Below, piece by piece: positions 1 to 6,389 of a DNA stretch of 9,956 nucleotides; position 1 is the first letter of the stretch; the number at the start of each line of letters is the position of its first letter. The position numbers and the translations under genes are program-made. This DNA is from Anaerolineales bacterium (GTDB taxonomy: Bacteria; Chloroflexota; Anaerolineae; Promineifilales; Promineifilaceae): positions 1 through 9,956 of the forward strand of contig JAGQGA010000145.1 of the NCBI GenBank assembly GCA_020432595.1. The letters run 5' to 3'. The notes under the pieces were generated by a model. The model was not told the DNA's origin. It worked only from the letters and a program-made list of their open reading frames with translations, and ran no database searches.

Positions 1-281
1 AATTCGGCTTGGTGGTAGGGGGTGCGAGCGAGCAGCCAGGCGAGTTCGTCGGGCTGCTCGCGGATGACGCGCAGCAGGTGGATGATGTCGCCGTTTTTGT
101 CGTTGACGACGCGGGGGAGCCAGGGGACATTGAGGCTGAAGACGGCGGAGCCGCAGAAGGGTTCGACAATGCGGCTGGTGTCGGGCGGTAGGAGTTGCAG
201 CAAAGGGCGGACTAGCCGGTAGCTGCCGCCGTAATACGGCCAGCCGCTGGCTTCGATGGGGGTGTTGGGGGGAAGGTTCAT
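1..281 (-). CDS. D12-class DNA adenine-N6 methyltransferase, N-terminal part (runs off window)
   Basis: Reverse-strand reading frame starting at ATG 281-279 and open to the window edge (93 codons visible). It should methylate the exocyclic amine of adenine in DNA using S-adenosylmethionine, as orphan Dam-like or restriction-linked D12 enzymes do. Visible family marks are the N-terminal YYGGSYR stretch (residues 16-22, the usual 'GGK/GGS' entry), the AdoMet-binding VEPFCGSAVF (about 39-48, equivalent to FxGxG motif I), and VVNDKNGDIIHLLRVIRE (about 57-74, the conserved 'NDxN' segment). The catalytic DPPY would lie beyond the edge. A GGAG at 290-293 sits 8 nt upstream of the ATG and supports this start. 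The start overlaps the stop of the upstream membrane gene by 4 nt (ATGA), suggesting translational coupling. Whether a restriction enzyme accompanies it cannot be seen. Confidence 0.85.
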   Translation of the reverse strand, partial: MNLPPNTPIEASGWPYYGGSYRLVRPLLQLLPPDTSRIVEPFCGSAVFSLNVPWLPRVVNDKNGDIIHLLRVIREQPDELAWLLARTPYHQAE

Positions 282-895
282 AGGGGTTTCTCCAAGATCA
301 TGGGACGCGGACGAACGCGGACGAACGCGGACGAAGGACGAAGGACGGAGGACGGAGGACCCGTTTCTTCCGTCTTCCGTCTTCCGTCTTCCATCTTCCC
401 TTTCCCCAACCACACCATCCCCAACGGCACAAAGCCAAAGAAAATCAAATTCGGGTGGTTGTGGTGCGAGAGCGTGTAGGGCCAGAAGGCAGCAATGAGA
501 CCGGCAATAAAAGCGGCCGTTGGCGATTGGGTCACGGTTCGCGCCAGCAAAAAGGTGGCCCAGCCGTTGACGACAAAGATGAGCAAAAACACCAGCGAAT
601 AGGCGGCGGCTTCCCCAAAAATGGCTTGCAGCGGCAGCCAGGCGGCGATATGGACCCAGGCGATGTTGTGGAACAGCAGCGACACGCCCGCCGGAAAAAA
701 GAGGCGGTGGGTAAAAAAGGGGCTTCCGCCCGCCAGCAGCGCATCCCGCACCCAGCGAAACGTCCACAAATGCACCCACGCATCCCCCTCGCTGCCGGGG
801 ATGTGGCTGCCCAACCGCGCCGCCACCGGCCAGGTCATCCCCACCGCCAGCACCACGTAAAGGCCAAACACCAACCAAGCATGTCGTCGCTGCAT
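278..895 (-). CDS. Truncated polytopic membrane protein, GT-C glycosyltransferase-like
   Basis: A 205-residue ORF from ATG 895. Hydrophobic segments fall near residues 6-26, 78-94, 96-118, 126-141 and 149-163. The first extracytoplasmic loop carries GSEGDAW (35-40), an acidic site placed like the catalytic acid of GT-C lipid-linked-sugar transferases, followed by LFFPAGVSLLFHN, which recurs in large uncharacterised GT-C-like proteins. Such proteins usually exceed 500 residues, so this one is much too short. After LGKGKM (163-168) the frame enters a period-7 repeat array, and residues about 169-198 are Arg/Pro/Ser-rich array-encoded sequence with no membrane character. The stop overlaps the next gene's start. 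I read it as a 3'-truncated gene, possibly a pseudogene. Its family assignment rests on hydropathy and loop motifs only. Confidence 0.65.
   Translation of the reverse strand: MQRRHAWLVFGLYVVLAVGMTWPVAARLGSHIPGSEGDAWVHLWTFRWVRDALLAGGSPFFTHRLFFPAGVSLLFHNIAWVHIAAWLPLQAIFGEAAAYSLVFLLIFVVNGWATFLLARTVTQSPTAAFIAGLIAAFWPYTLSHHNHPNLIFFGFVPLGMVWLGKGKMEDGRRKTEETGPPSSVLRPSSAFVRVRPRPMILEKPL
290..293 (-). promoter_or_regulatory. Shine-Dalgarno site for the methyltransferase
   Basis: GGAG on the minus strand, 8 nt before the ATG at 281. It lies inside the last codons of the upstream truncated membrane ORF, so the methyltransferase can be initiated independently even though its start overlaps that ORF's stop. 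Confidence 0.6.
305..400. repeat. Foldback short-tandem array A (period 7)
   Basis: The left arm (305-360) has two to three GCGGACGAAC units followed by GACGAAG x2 and GACGGAG x2. The right arm (366-400) has five heptamers: TCTTCCG x3, TCTTCCA, TCTTCCC. The arms are largely complementary (GGA/GAC-rich against TCC/GTC-rich), so either strand can fold into a long imperfect hairpin. It lies inside the 3' end of the truncated membrane ORF and codes its odd tail. It resembles arrays at 6311-6379 and 9911-9956 in design but not in exact unit. Confidence 0.8.
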
Positions 896-910
896 AAGTT
901 CAAGTCTACC

Positions 911-974
911 AGTAAACGGTAATCGGTAAACGGTAATATCGTTTCACGACCACCTCGTGTATGGTAATCGGTTT
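911..974. repeat. Period-7 direct array D (GGTAAWC units)
   Basis: Four consecutive heptamers, AGTAAAC GGTAATC GGTAAAC GGTAATA, occupy 911-938. A further GGTAATC followed by GGTTTGC lies at 963 onward. Between them is a short CACGA/TCGTG inverted repeat (945-949 and 955-959) with no T-run, too weak to call a terminator. This array fills most of the 107-bp gap between the NACHT gene's stop and the truncated membrane gene. Unlike the other arrays I see no inverted arm. Confidence 0.65.
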
Positions 975-1002
975 GCTCCCCAGCCCTCTACTGCACTGCT
1001 CC

Positions 1003-4000
1003 CTACGGCCACCACTCACATACATCCTCTACCGCCCGCAACGTTTGCCCCAAAGCCACCTCTCCCCCCAACGTCTTCACCATCGGCATCATCTTGGCTA
1101 CAAAATCCAACCCCTCCTCTCTTCTTAACTTCTTTCCTAACCATAATCCTTCCTGCCAATATCCATATATTGCTGGAACCGCTAAAGTTACTAGATAATC
1201 TATTGCTGCACCTAAAATGCGAATCTGATTTTGTTCGTCAACCATCCTCTCCATCGCTGCCAACACTGTCTGCGGCAGGTGAGGAACAAGAATAATTAAA
1301 ACAGATGCCCGTCTCCCTTCATTTACTACCTTCTCAGCCAATGAGAATGCGGTCGCCAGAACTTGGGCACGCTGGTTTGGCGGCAGATAAGGAGCCAACG
1401 CACCTAAGACAGATGCCCGTCTCCGCTCGGTTTTTATTTTTTTCGCTGCCGCCAATACGGCCTGTGGCGAATGGGGAGCCAAAACAATTAAGAGAGATGC
1501 CCGTCTCCCTTCATTTGCCACCTTCTCAGCCAATGCCAATGCGGTCGCCAGAACTTGGGCACGCTGGCTTGGTGGCAAGTAAGGAACCAACGTGCTTAAG
1601 ACAGACATCCGCCTCCGTTCATTTGTCATGTTCTCCACTGCCGCTAACGTCGCCTGTGGCAAGAAAGGGGCTAGAATGCTTAGGATAGATGCCCGTCTCC
1701 ACTCATCGGTTATTTTTTCCGCTCTCGCTAATGCAATTGCTAGGGCTTCGGCACACTGCTTTGATGGCAGGAAGGGAGCCAACGAACTTAAAATAGTTGC
1801 TCGCCTATGCTCATTTGTCATCTTCTCTGCTGCCACCAATACAGTCTCTAACATGTGGTCACGCTGATTTGGCGACAGGTAGGGAACTAACGTACTCAAG
1901 ACATACGCACGCCACCCTTCGTCTACTATCTCCTTAGCCACCATCAACGTTGCCTGCGGTAAATAGGGAGCTAACGCACTCAAGACATACGCACGCCACC
2001 CCTCGTCTATTATCTCCTTAGCCACCATCAACGTTGCCTGCGGTAGATAGGGAGCTAAGTTAATTAAAACATGCAGACGTTTCCGATCATCTGCTATTTT
2101 TTCCGCTGCCGCTAACGTCGCCTGTGGTAGGTAGGGAGCCAAGGCACTTAAGATAGATGACCGTCTTCGCTCAGTTTTTATTTTTTCCGCTACCGCTAAT
2201 ATCGCCTGTGGTAGGTAGGGAGCTAAAGCAATTAAGACAAGCACCCGTCTCCCTTCAGTCGTTATCTTTTCCGCTGCCGCCAACGTTGCTTGCGGCAGGT
2301 GGGGAGCTAAAGCAACTAAGATAGGTACCCGTCTCCCTTCAGTCGTTATCTTTTCCGCTGCCGCTAACGTTGCCTGTGGCAGGTGGGGAGCTAAAGAAAT
2401 CAAGATAGGTACCTGCCACACCTTATTTTCCATCTTCTCTACTATCGCTAGTGCATCTCTCAAAACTTGAGTGCGCTGATTTGGTGGCAAGTGGGGAGCC
2501 AATGCTATCAAGACATATGTCCGCCTCCGATCATCTACTATTTTTTCCAATGCTGCGAACGTTGCCTGCGGTAGGTGGGGAGCTAAAGCAATTAAGATAG
2601 GTACCCGTCTCCCTTCAACTGTTATCTTTTCCGCTGCCGCTAACGTTGCCTGTGGCACATAGGGAGCTAGAGCAATTAAGATAGGCACTCGTCTCCATTC
2701 AGTAGTTATCTTTTCCGCTGCCGCTAACGTTGCCTGTGGCACATAGGGAGCTAGAGCAATTAACACAGGCACCCGTCTCTCTTTAGCCGTTATCTTTTCC
2801 GCTGCCGCCAACGTTGCTTGCGGCAGGTGGGGAGCTAAAGCAATTAAGATAGGTATCTGCCCCACCTCATTTTCCATCTTCTTCACTATCGCTAGTGCAT
2901 CTCTCAAAACTTGAGTGCGCTGACTTGGTGGCAAGTGGGGAGCCAATGCTATCAAGACATATGTCCGCCTCCGGTCATCTGTTATTTTCTCCAATGCTGT
3001 AGCCAAGGTTGCTTGGGGAAGATGGGGAGCCAATGCACACAAGACAGATACTCGTTTCTTCTCATCGACGATCCTCCCTGCCATCGCCAACGTTTCTTGA
3101 TAGGCAACCTGTTGTGACGTTGGTGGCAAATAAGGTGCTAAACTCTGTAAGGCTACTGCTCTGGTTTCAAGTTTTGTTTTTTGCCGCGCCTGAGCTAACG
3201 CCTGTTCTTCTGTCCAACCACCATGCCGATATAAAGCTACCAGCAAATCATCCGAAATATTCGCTGCAATGCTATTGATGCTGGCGTGACATAACAAACA
3301 GCGCACTTCCTCACCCAAGTAGGGAGCCAGCTGGTTTTGTTGCACTGCTACCTTGTTCACTGCCTGCAACCGTTCCCAAACAATGTCCACATCACGCAAA
3401 AAACCAATCGCCGTTCCCGTATATCGCTGCCAACTTTGTAGCCACACCCAAGACACCAATTGCAGAAAATAGGCCACCTCGACCTGGCTGGTGGCTAAAT
3501 GTCGGCCGTAATATTGCAGCAAATAGCGTGACACCCCATCATAATCGGCTTTCTCGGCTGCTTGCAGTGCCGTAATTGTTGTTTGTCCCCAACCAATAAA
3601 CCGCTGCTCCCATTCTGCCCGCTCTGCCACATCCAAAAATTCCTCGCGGAAATAATCCCCCAGCTTTGGGTGTGCCAACACATACCCTTGCTGCTCTCCA
3701 TCCCCCACAATAAATCGTCGCAGCGGTGCCGCCGCCTTTTGCAGTGCCCGCTTGTTACGTGCTACTGAGGCAGGCAGCAATGCCTTCAAGTCGCTAATCG
3801 TCAGTGGCCCCAGTGCCATCGCCAGACAGTAAAGCAACGTTTCCACTGCCTCTTTTTCCAGCGGATCTTCCCCACGCCACAGTCGTTCCTGATCCGCCCA
3901 CCAGCGGGCAAAAAAACCGCCATAGCCCGGTTCAATCGCCGCCAAATCCTCCGGCTGTAGCCGCACCGCCGCCTCACCCCGCTGCCACAAATCCAGCACA

Positions 4001-5052
4001 TATAGCTCTACCAGCAGCGGATCCCCCTCGCTCAGCCGGTGCAGTTCGGCCACAATATCTACCTTCTCCCCCAGCTCATCCAGTGGGCACCCCATCTTCA
4101 GCAACACATCCTGCACCCCATCTTGCGTCAACGTCTCCAATGCCAGCGTTTCCGCCAGCCTCAGCCGCTCCCACCCCAGCCGCCGCAGCCACGGCTCGGC
4201 GCTGGCCGCCTCCCCCGCCAAATATCGCGCCGATACCACTACCCGTACCCGCTCCGGCAGTTGCAGCGGGAAAAGGTTAACCCCAATCTCCCACGCAGCC
4301 TCATCCAGCCCATCCAAGATAATCAACAGTTGCCGTCCATCCGGCAGCGGCTCCCGCAAATATTCCGCCACCAAAAATTGCCACCGCTCCGGGGTCATCT
4401 TGATATAGTCGCTGGGAATCTCTCGCCCCTGTAGTTCCGCCAACTGCACCGCCAAACAGGGAAAAACCACCTCCGCCAGATTGGTGTTAAAGCGCACGCT
4501 AATCGGCACAAAAATCACCGCCACCTCGTCGGCTTGCAGCAGTGCCTGGTACCAGCGCACCAACAGCGCCGACTTCCCCCGCCCCGCCGGAGCCGCCAGC
4601 AGCAAAAACGATTTATCCGACCCCGTCCGCCATGTCTCCAGTTGCCGCAACGCCTCATCCCGCCCCCCAAACGGAATCGGCTTTTCGGCCGTCCCCAAGT
4701 AAGTTGCCAAAAAGCTCTCAACGTTGGCGCGGAGACGAAAGGGCAAAGTATCCAAAACAAAGGGCAGTTCTGGTGGTTTGTGGAATGATGCCAGCTTTTT
4801 CTGTTCTGGCGGCGGGGGCGGCTCAGGCCACTCAAAGCGTGGGCGGCGGGTGCGTCCTGCGGCAACGAGGTCAGACAAACGGCCGTTTCTCGCCAACGCC
4901 ACCACCATCCCCCGACTTTTTGCCGATAGCGTACCCCCCTCAATCTCCTCCCACTTCACGCCCAGCGCGAAGGCCAAATCTTGCAACTCATCGAGGTTAA
5001 AATGCTCGGCTAACAACTGTTTAAAAGGGGTTAAGGGATTAGATGTTGTCAT
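1003..5052 (-). CDS. EAD-like/NACHT STAND NTPase with about 21 C-terminal helical repeats
   Basis: A 1349-residue protein from ATG 5052 to TAG 1003. Residues about 6-72 form a small helical domain (FNLDELQDLAFALGV, a Lys near 45, NGRLSDLV) like the effector-associated/death-like adaptor domains of bacterial STAND proteins. A Pro-rich linker follows (73-90). The NACHT module has Walker A APAGRGKS (154-161, Lys160) and Walker B LIILDGLDEA (243-252) with the NACHT-type Asp-Gly-Leu-Asp-Glu. A winged-helix-like segment ends at LAHPKLGDYFREEF (about 459-472). From about 634 to 1290 run tandem repeats of 28 residues (core ALAPHLPQATLAAAEKIT) with 36-residue variants (LPPNQR insert), likely a two-helix solenoid that senses a ligand. 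I see no nuclease, protease or TIR effector. By family it is probably a nucleotide-switch antiphage or cell-death regulator that recruits a partner through the N-terminal domain. The SD is weak (GGAT). A promoter candidate lies at 5137-5165. Confidence 0.88.
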   Translation of the reverse strand: MTTSNPLTPFKQLLAEHFNLDELQDLAFALGVKWEEIEGGTLSAKSRGMVVALARNGRLSDLVAAGRTRRPRFEWPEPPPPPEQKKLASFHKPPELPFVLDTLPFRLRANVESFLATYLGTAEKPIPFGGRDEALRQLETWRTGSDKSFLLLAAPAGRGKSALLVRWYQALLQADEVAVIFVPISVRFNTNLAEVVFPCLAVQLAELQGREIPSDYIKMTPERWQFLVAEYLREPLPDGRQLLIILDGLDEAAWEIGVNLFPLQLPERVRVVVSARYLAGEAASAEPWLRRLGWERLRLAETLALETLTQDGVQDVLLKMGCPLDELGEKVDIVAELHRLSEGDPLLVELYVLDLWQRGEAAVRLQPEDLAAIEPGYGGFFARWWADQERLWRGEDPLEKEAVETLLYCLAMALGPLTISDLKALLPASVARNKRALQKAAAPLRRFIVGDGEQQGYVLAHPKLGDYFREEFLDVAERAEWEQRFIGWGQTTITALQAAEKADYDGVSRYLLQYYGRHLATSQVEVAYFLQLVSWVWLQSWQRYTGTAIGFLRDVDIVWERLQAVNKVAVQQNQLAPYLGEEVRCLLCHASINSIAANISDDLLVALYRHGGWTEEQALAQARQKTKLETRAVALQSLAPYLPPTSQQVAYQETLAMAGRIVDEKKRVSVLCALAPHLPQATLATALEKITDDRRRTYVLIALAPHLPPSQRTQVLRDALAIVKKMENEVGQIPILIALAPHLPQATLAAAEKITAKERRVPVLIALAPYVPQATLAAAEKITTEWRRVPILIALAPYVPQATLAAAEKITVEGRRVPILIALAPHLPQATFAALEKIVDDRRRTYVLIALAPHLPPNQRTQVLRDALAIVEKMENKVWQVPILISLAPHLPQATLAAAEKITTEGRRVPILVALAPHLPQATLAAAEKITTEGRRVLVLIALAPYLPQAILAVAEKIKTERRRSSILSALAPYLPQATLAAAEKIADDRKRLHVLINLAPYLPQATLMVAKEIIDEGWRAYVLSALAPYLPQATLMVAKEIVDEGWRAYVLSTLVPYLSPNQRDHMLETVLVAAEKMTNEHRRATILSSLAPFLPSKQCAEALAIALARAEKITDEWRRASILSILAPFLPQATLAAVENMTNERRRMSVLSTLVPYLPPSQRAQVLATALALAEKVANEGRRASLLIVLAPHSPQAVLAAAKKIKTERRRASVLGALAPYLPPNQRAQVLATAFSLAEKVVNEGRRASVLIILVPHLPQTVLAAMERMVDEQNQIRILGAAIDYLVTLAVPAIYGYWQEGLWLGKKLRREEGLDFVAKMMPMVKTLGGEVALGQTLRAVEDVCEWWP
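1183..3153 (-). repeat. Coding tandem repeats, 84-bp and 108-bp units
   Basis: About 21 in-frame units encode the C-terminal solenoid. Most are 84 bp (28 residues). Seven longer ones are about 108 bp (36 residues), at the units containing LPPSQ, LPPNQ, LSPNQ, LPSKQ or LPPTS. One unit (near residues 673-701) is 29 residues. Adjacent units 1889-1972 and 1973-2056 differ at only 4 of 84 bases. A higher-order copy is also visible: 2431-2547 and 2875-2991, offset exactly 444 bp (one 108-bp plus four 84-bp units), differ at about seven positions. Confidence 0.9.
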
Positions 5053-5088
5053 GATTATCCGTTTACGTTTATGTCTGGCTTAATCAGC

Positions 5089-5127
5089 AAACGGCCGTTT
5101 CGGCACCGTTCCTAAAACGGCCGTTTT
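5089..5127. promoter_or_regulatory. Paired 12- and 14-bp perfect palindromes in the divergent intergenic region
   Basis: AAACGGCCGTTT (5089-5100) and AAAACGGCCGTTTT (5114-5127) are perfect palindromes with centres 26 bp apart. They lie just downstream of the predicted NACHT transcription start and could be operator sites. The core AACGGCCGTT is scattered all over this window, including inside genes, so they may equally be ordinary members of a genome-wide motif. Confidence 0.5.
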
Positions 5128-5136
5128 GCTTGCCGC

Positions 5137-5165
5137 ATTGTACAAAACCCCTACCCCCATCGCAA
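5137..5165 (-). promoter_or_regulatory. Candidate sigma-70-type promoter for the NACHT gene
   Basis: On the minus strand, -35 TTGCGA (5165-5160) and -10 TACAAT (5142-5137) are separated by exactly 17 bp, matching 4/6 and 5/6 of the consensus. Predicted transcription start is near 5130, giving a leader of about 77 nt that contains both AACGGCCGTT palindromes. The -10 lies within ATTGTACAA, whose complement TGTACAAT occurs again at 5224-5231. Confidence 0.45.
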
Positions 5166-5223
5166 GACACAAAACGGTGGGCAGACGCACAGTTTGCGCC
5201 AGTCGTCTTGCCCCTGCTCTTGG

Positions 5224-5231
5224 TGTACAAT
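5224..5231 (+). promoter_or_regulatory. Weak -10 candidate for the GT2 gene
   Basis: The hexamer TACAAT (5226-5231) lies 34 bp before the annotated start. No convincing -35 stands at 16-18 bp (TTGCCC at 5208 is only 12 bp away), so this is tentative. Its TGTACAAT context is an inverted copy of the one at the minus-strand -10 (5137-5144), giving the divergent region two mirror-image promoter-like sites. Confidence 0.25.
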
Positions 5232-5265
5232 CGTCATTTGAAGACTGTAGGAGACACGAATTGTC

Positions 5266-6306
5266 ATGTTAGGAGAACAAGCTGTGGCAGCAGAAGAAGG
5301 ACTGTTTGCCAAATCGGTGGCGCTGGATTTGAGTATTGTCGTCCCGTGCTACAACGAAGTGGAAAATATACGGCCGTTAATCGAAGAAATAACGGCCGTT
5401 TTCACCCCCACCCCCCTCGACTACGAAATCATCTACGTAGACGACGGCAGCCGCGACGGCAGCTTTGAACTGCTCAAAAGCCTGCAAGAAACCACCCCCC
5501 GGCTCACCATCGTCCGCTTCCGCCGCAACTTCGGCCAAACGGCCGCTTTTGCCGCCGGGTTTGATGTCGCTCGCGGCGATGTCATCGTCACCCTTGATGC
5601 CGACCGCCAAAACGACCCCGCCGACATTCCCCAGTTGCTGGAAAAGCTGGGCGAAGGGTACGACGTGGTAAACGGCTGGCGGCAAAATCGGCAAGACCCC
5701 TTTCTCTTTCGCAAATTCCCCTCTTGGGTCGCCAACCGCCTCATTGCCCGGCTGGGCAAGGTCAACCTGCGCGACCGAGGCTGCTCGCTCCGCGCCTTCC
5801 GCGCCGAAGTTGTCCACGACCTGCACCTCTACGGCGAAATGCACCGCTTTATCCCCGAAATGGTCAACTTTGCCGGCTTCAAAATGGCCGAAGTCCCTGT
5901 TCACCATCGCCCGCGCACGGCCGGCACCTCCAAATACGGCCTTTCGCGCACCTTCCGCGTCATTCTCGACCTCATGACCATCCTCTTTCTCCGCAAATAC
6001 AGCGACCGCCCCATGCACCTCTTCGGCAGCCTCGGCATCCTCTTTAGCGGCAGCGGCGGACTGCTTTTTGCCTATCTGACCTGGCTCAAAATTTGGGCGG
6101 GGCTAACGGGCGGCTGGGATGGCTTCCACGCGACGACGATTGGCGAACGGCCGTTACTCCTCATCGCCATCCTCCTCATCATCCTCGGCGTTCAATTCCT
6201 CGTCATGGGTCTCGTCGCTGAACTCCTCATCCGCACCTACTACGAGACGCAGAATAAATCGGTCTACTTTATTAAAGAGATTTTGCTGGGGAAAGGAAAA
6301 ATGTGA
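5266..6306 (+). CDS. GT2 family glycosyltransferase, GtrB/DPM-like, membrane-anchored
   Basis: A 346-residue protein, likely transferring a sugar from a nucleotide donor to a polyprenyl phosphate on the cytoplasmic face. The GT-A fold shows SIVVPCYNE (23-31), YVDDGSRD (57-64), and the metal-binding LDADRQNDP with D111-A-D113. GEMHRFIP (190-197) and HRPRTAGTSKYG (214-225) are the acceptor-side motifs of this family. Two membrane helices follow (about 250-275 and 297-325), ending in RTYYETQNKSVYFIKEIL, typical of GtrB/ArnC-like enzymes. The ATG at 5266 has AGGAG 12 nt upstream, rather far. An in-frame GTG at 5284 has AGGAG (5271-5275) 8 nt upstream and may be the true start, removing six residues that lie before the conserved fold. 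The gene is divergent from the NACHT gene and followed by a phosphodiesterase gene in the same direction. The C-terminus ends LGKGKM, exactly where foldback array B begins. Confidence 0.92.
   Translation: MLGEQAVAAEEGLFAKSVALDLSIVVPCYNEVENIRPLIEEITAVFTPTPLDYEIIYVDDGSRDGSFELLKSLQETTPRLTIVRFRRNFGQTAAFAAGFDVARGDVIVTLDADRQNDPADIPQLLEKLGEGYDVVNGWRQNRQDPFLFRKFPSWVANRLIARLGKVNLRDRGCSLRAFRAEVVHDLHLYGEMHRFIPEMVNFAGFKMAEVPVHHRPRTAGTSKYGLSRTFRVILDLMTILFLRKYSDRPMHLFGSLGILFSGSGGLLFAYLTWLKIWAGLTGGWDGFHATTIGERPLLLIAILLIILGVQFLVMGLVAELLIRTYYETQNKSVYFIKEILLGKGKM
5271..5275 (+). promoter_or_regulatory. Alternative Shine-Dalgarno favouring a GTG start at 5284
   Basis: AGGAG sits 8 nt before the in-frame GTG 5284-5286, a better spacing than the AGGAG at 5249-5253 for the ATG at 5266. 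The protein would lose only the non-conserved residues 1-6. Confidence 0.4.
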
Positions 6307-6310
6307 AAAA

Positions 6311-6379
6311 GAGACTGAGAGACTAGGAGACTAAGAGACTAGGCAAAGTCTCCCAATCTCTCAGTCTCCCAGTCTCTCC
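6311..6379. repeat. Foldback short-tandem array B (period 8)
   Basis: Four GAGACTRR octamers (6311-6342), a short spacer, then four octamers of the complementary type (GTCTCCCA, ATCTCTCA, GTCTCCCA, GTCTCTCC; 6348-6379). The RNA would fold into a long imperfect hairpin. The array takes up essentially all of the 83-bp gap between the GT2 stop and the phosphodiesterase ATG, and no canonical SD is left before that ATG. Confidence 0.85.
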
Positions 6380-6389
6380 TCTTTTATCC

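Noticed and set aside
944..960. Rho-independent terminator after the NACHT gene (CACGA/TCGTG)
   Set aside because: The stem is only about 5 bp with no T-run on the minus strand. I see no convincing terminator for this gene.
1305..1688. Plus-strand ORFs with repeated peptide patterns (1305-1688, 1592-1867)
   Set aside because: Their repetition is only the reverse reading of the 84/108-bp coding repeats of the NACHT gene.
1183..3153. CRISPR-like regular repeats
   Set aside because: Units are 84/108 bp with no unique spacers, stay in one reading frame, and encode a coherent helical repeat.
3804..4280. Proline/alanine-rich plus-strand ORF of 158 codons, and similar plus-strand ORFs at 4039-4434 and 4542-5000
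   Set aside because: Antisense to the well-supported NACHT domain. The composition (Pro, Ala, His) is what a GC-rich minus-strand gene gives in its shadow frames, and no domain is visible.
5377..6018. 213-codon minus-strand ORF inside the GT2 gene
   Set aside because: It is antisense to a fully conserved glycosyltransferase, is Gly/Ala/Val-rich shadow sequence, and has no recognisable motif.
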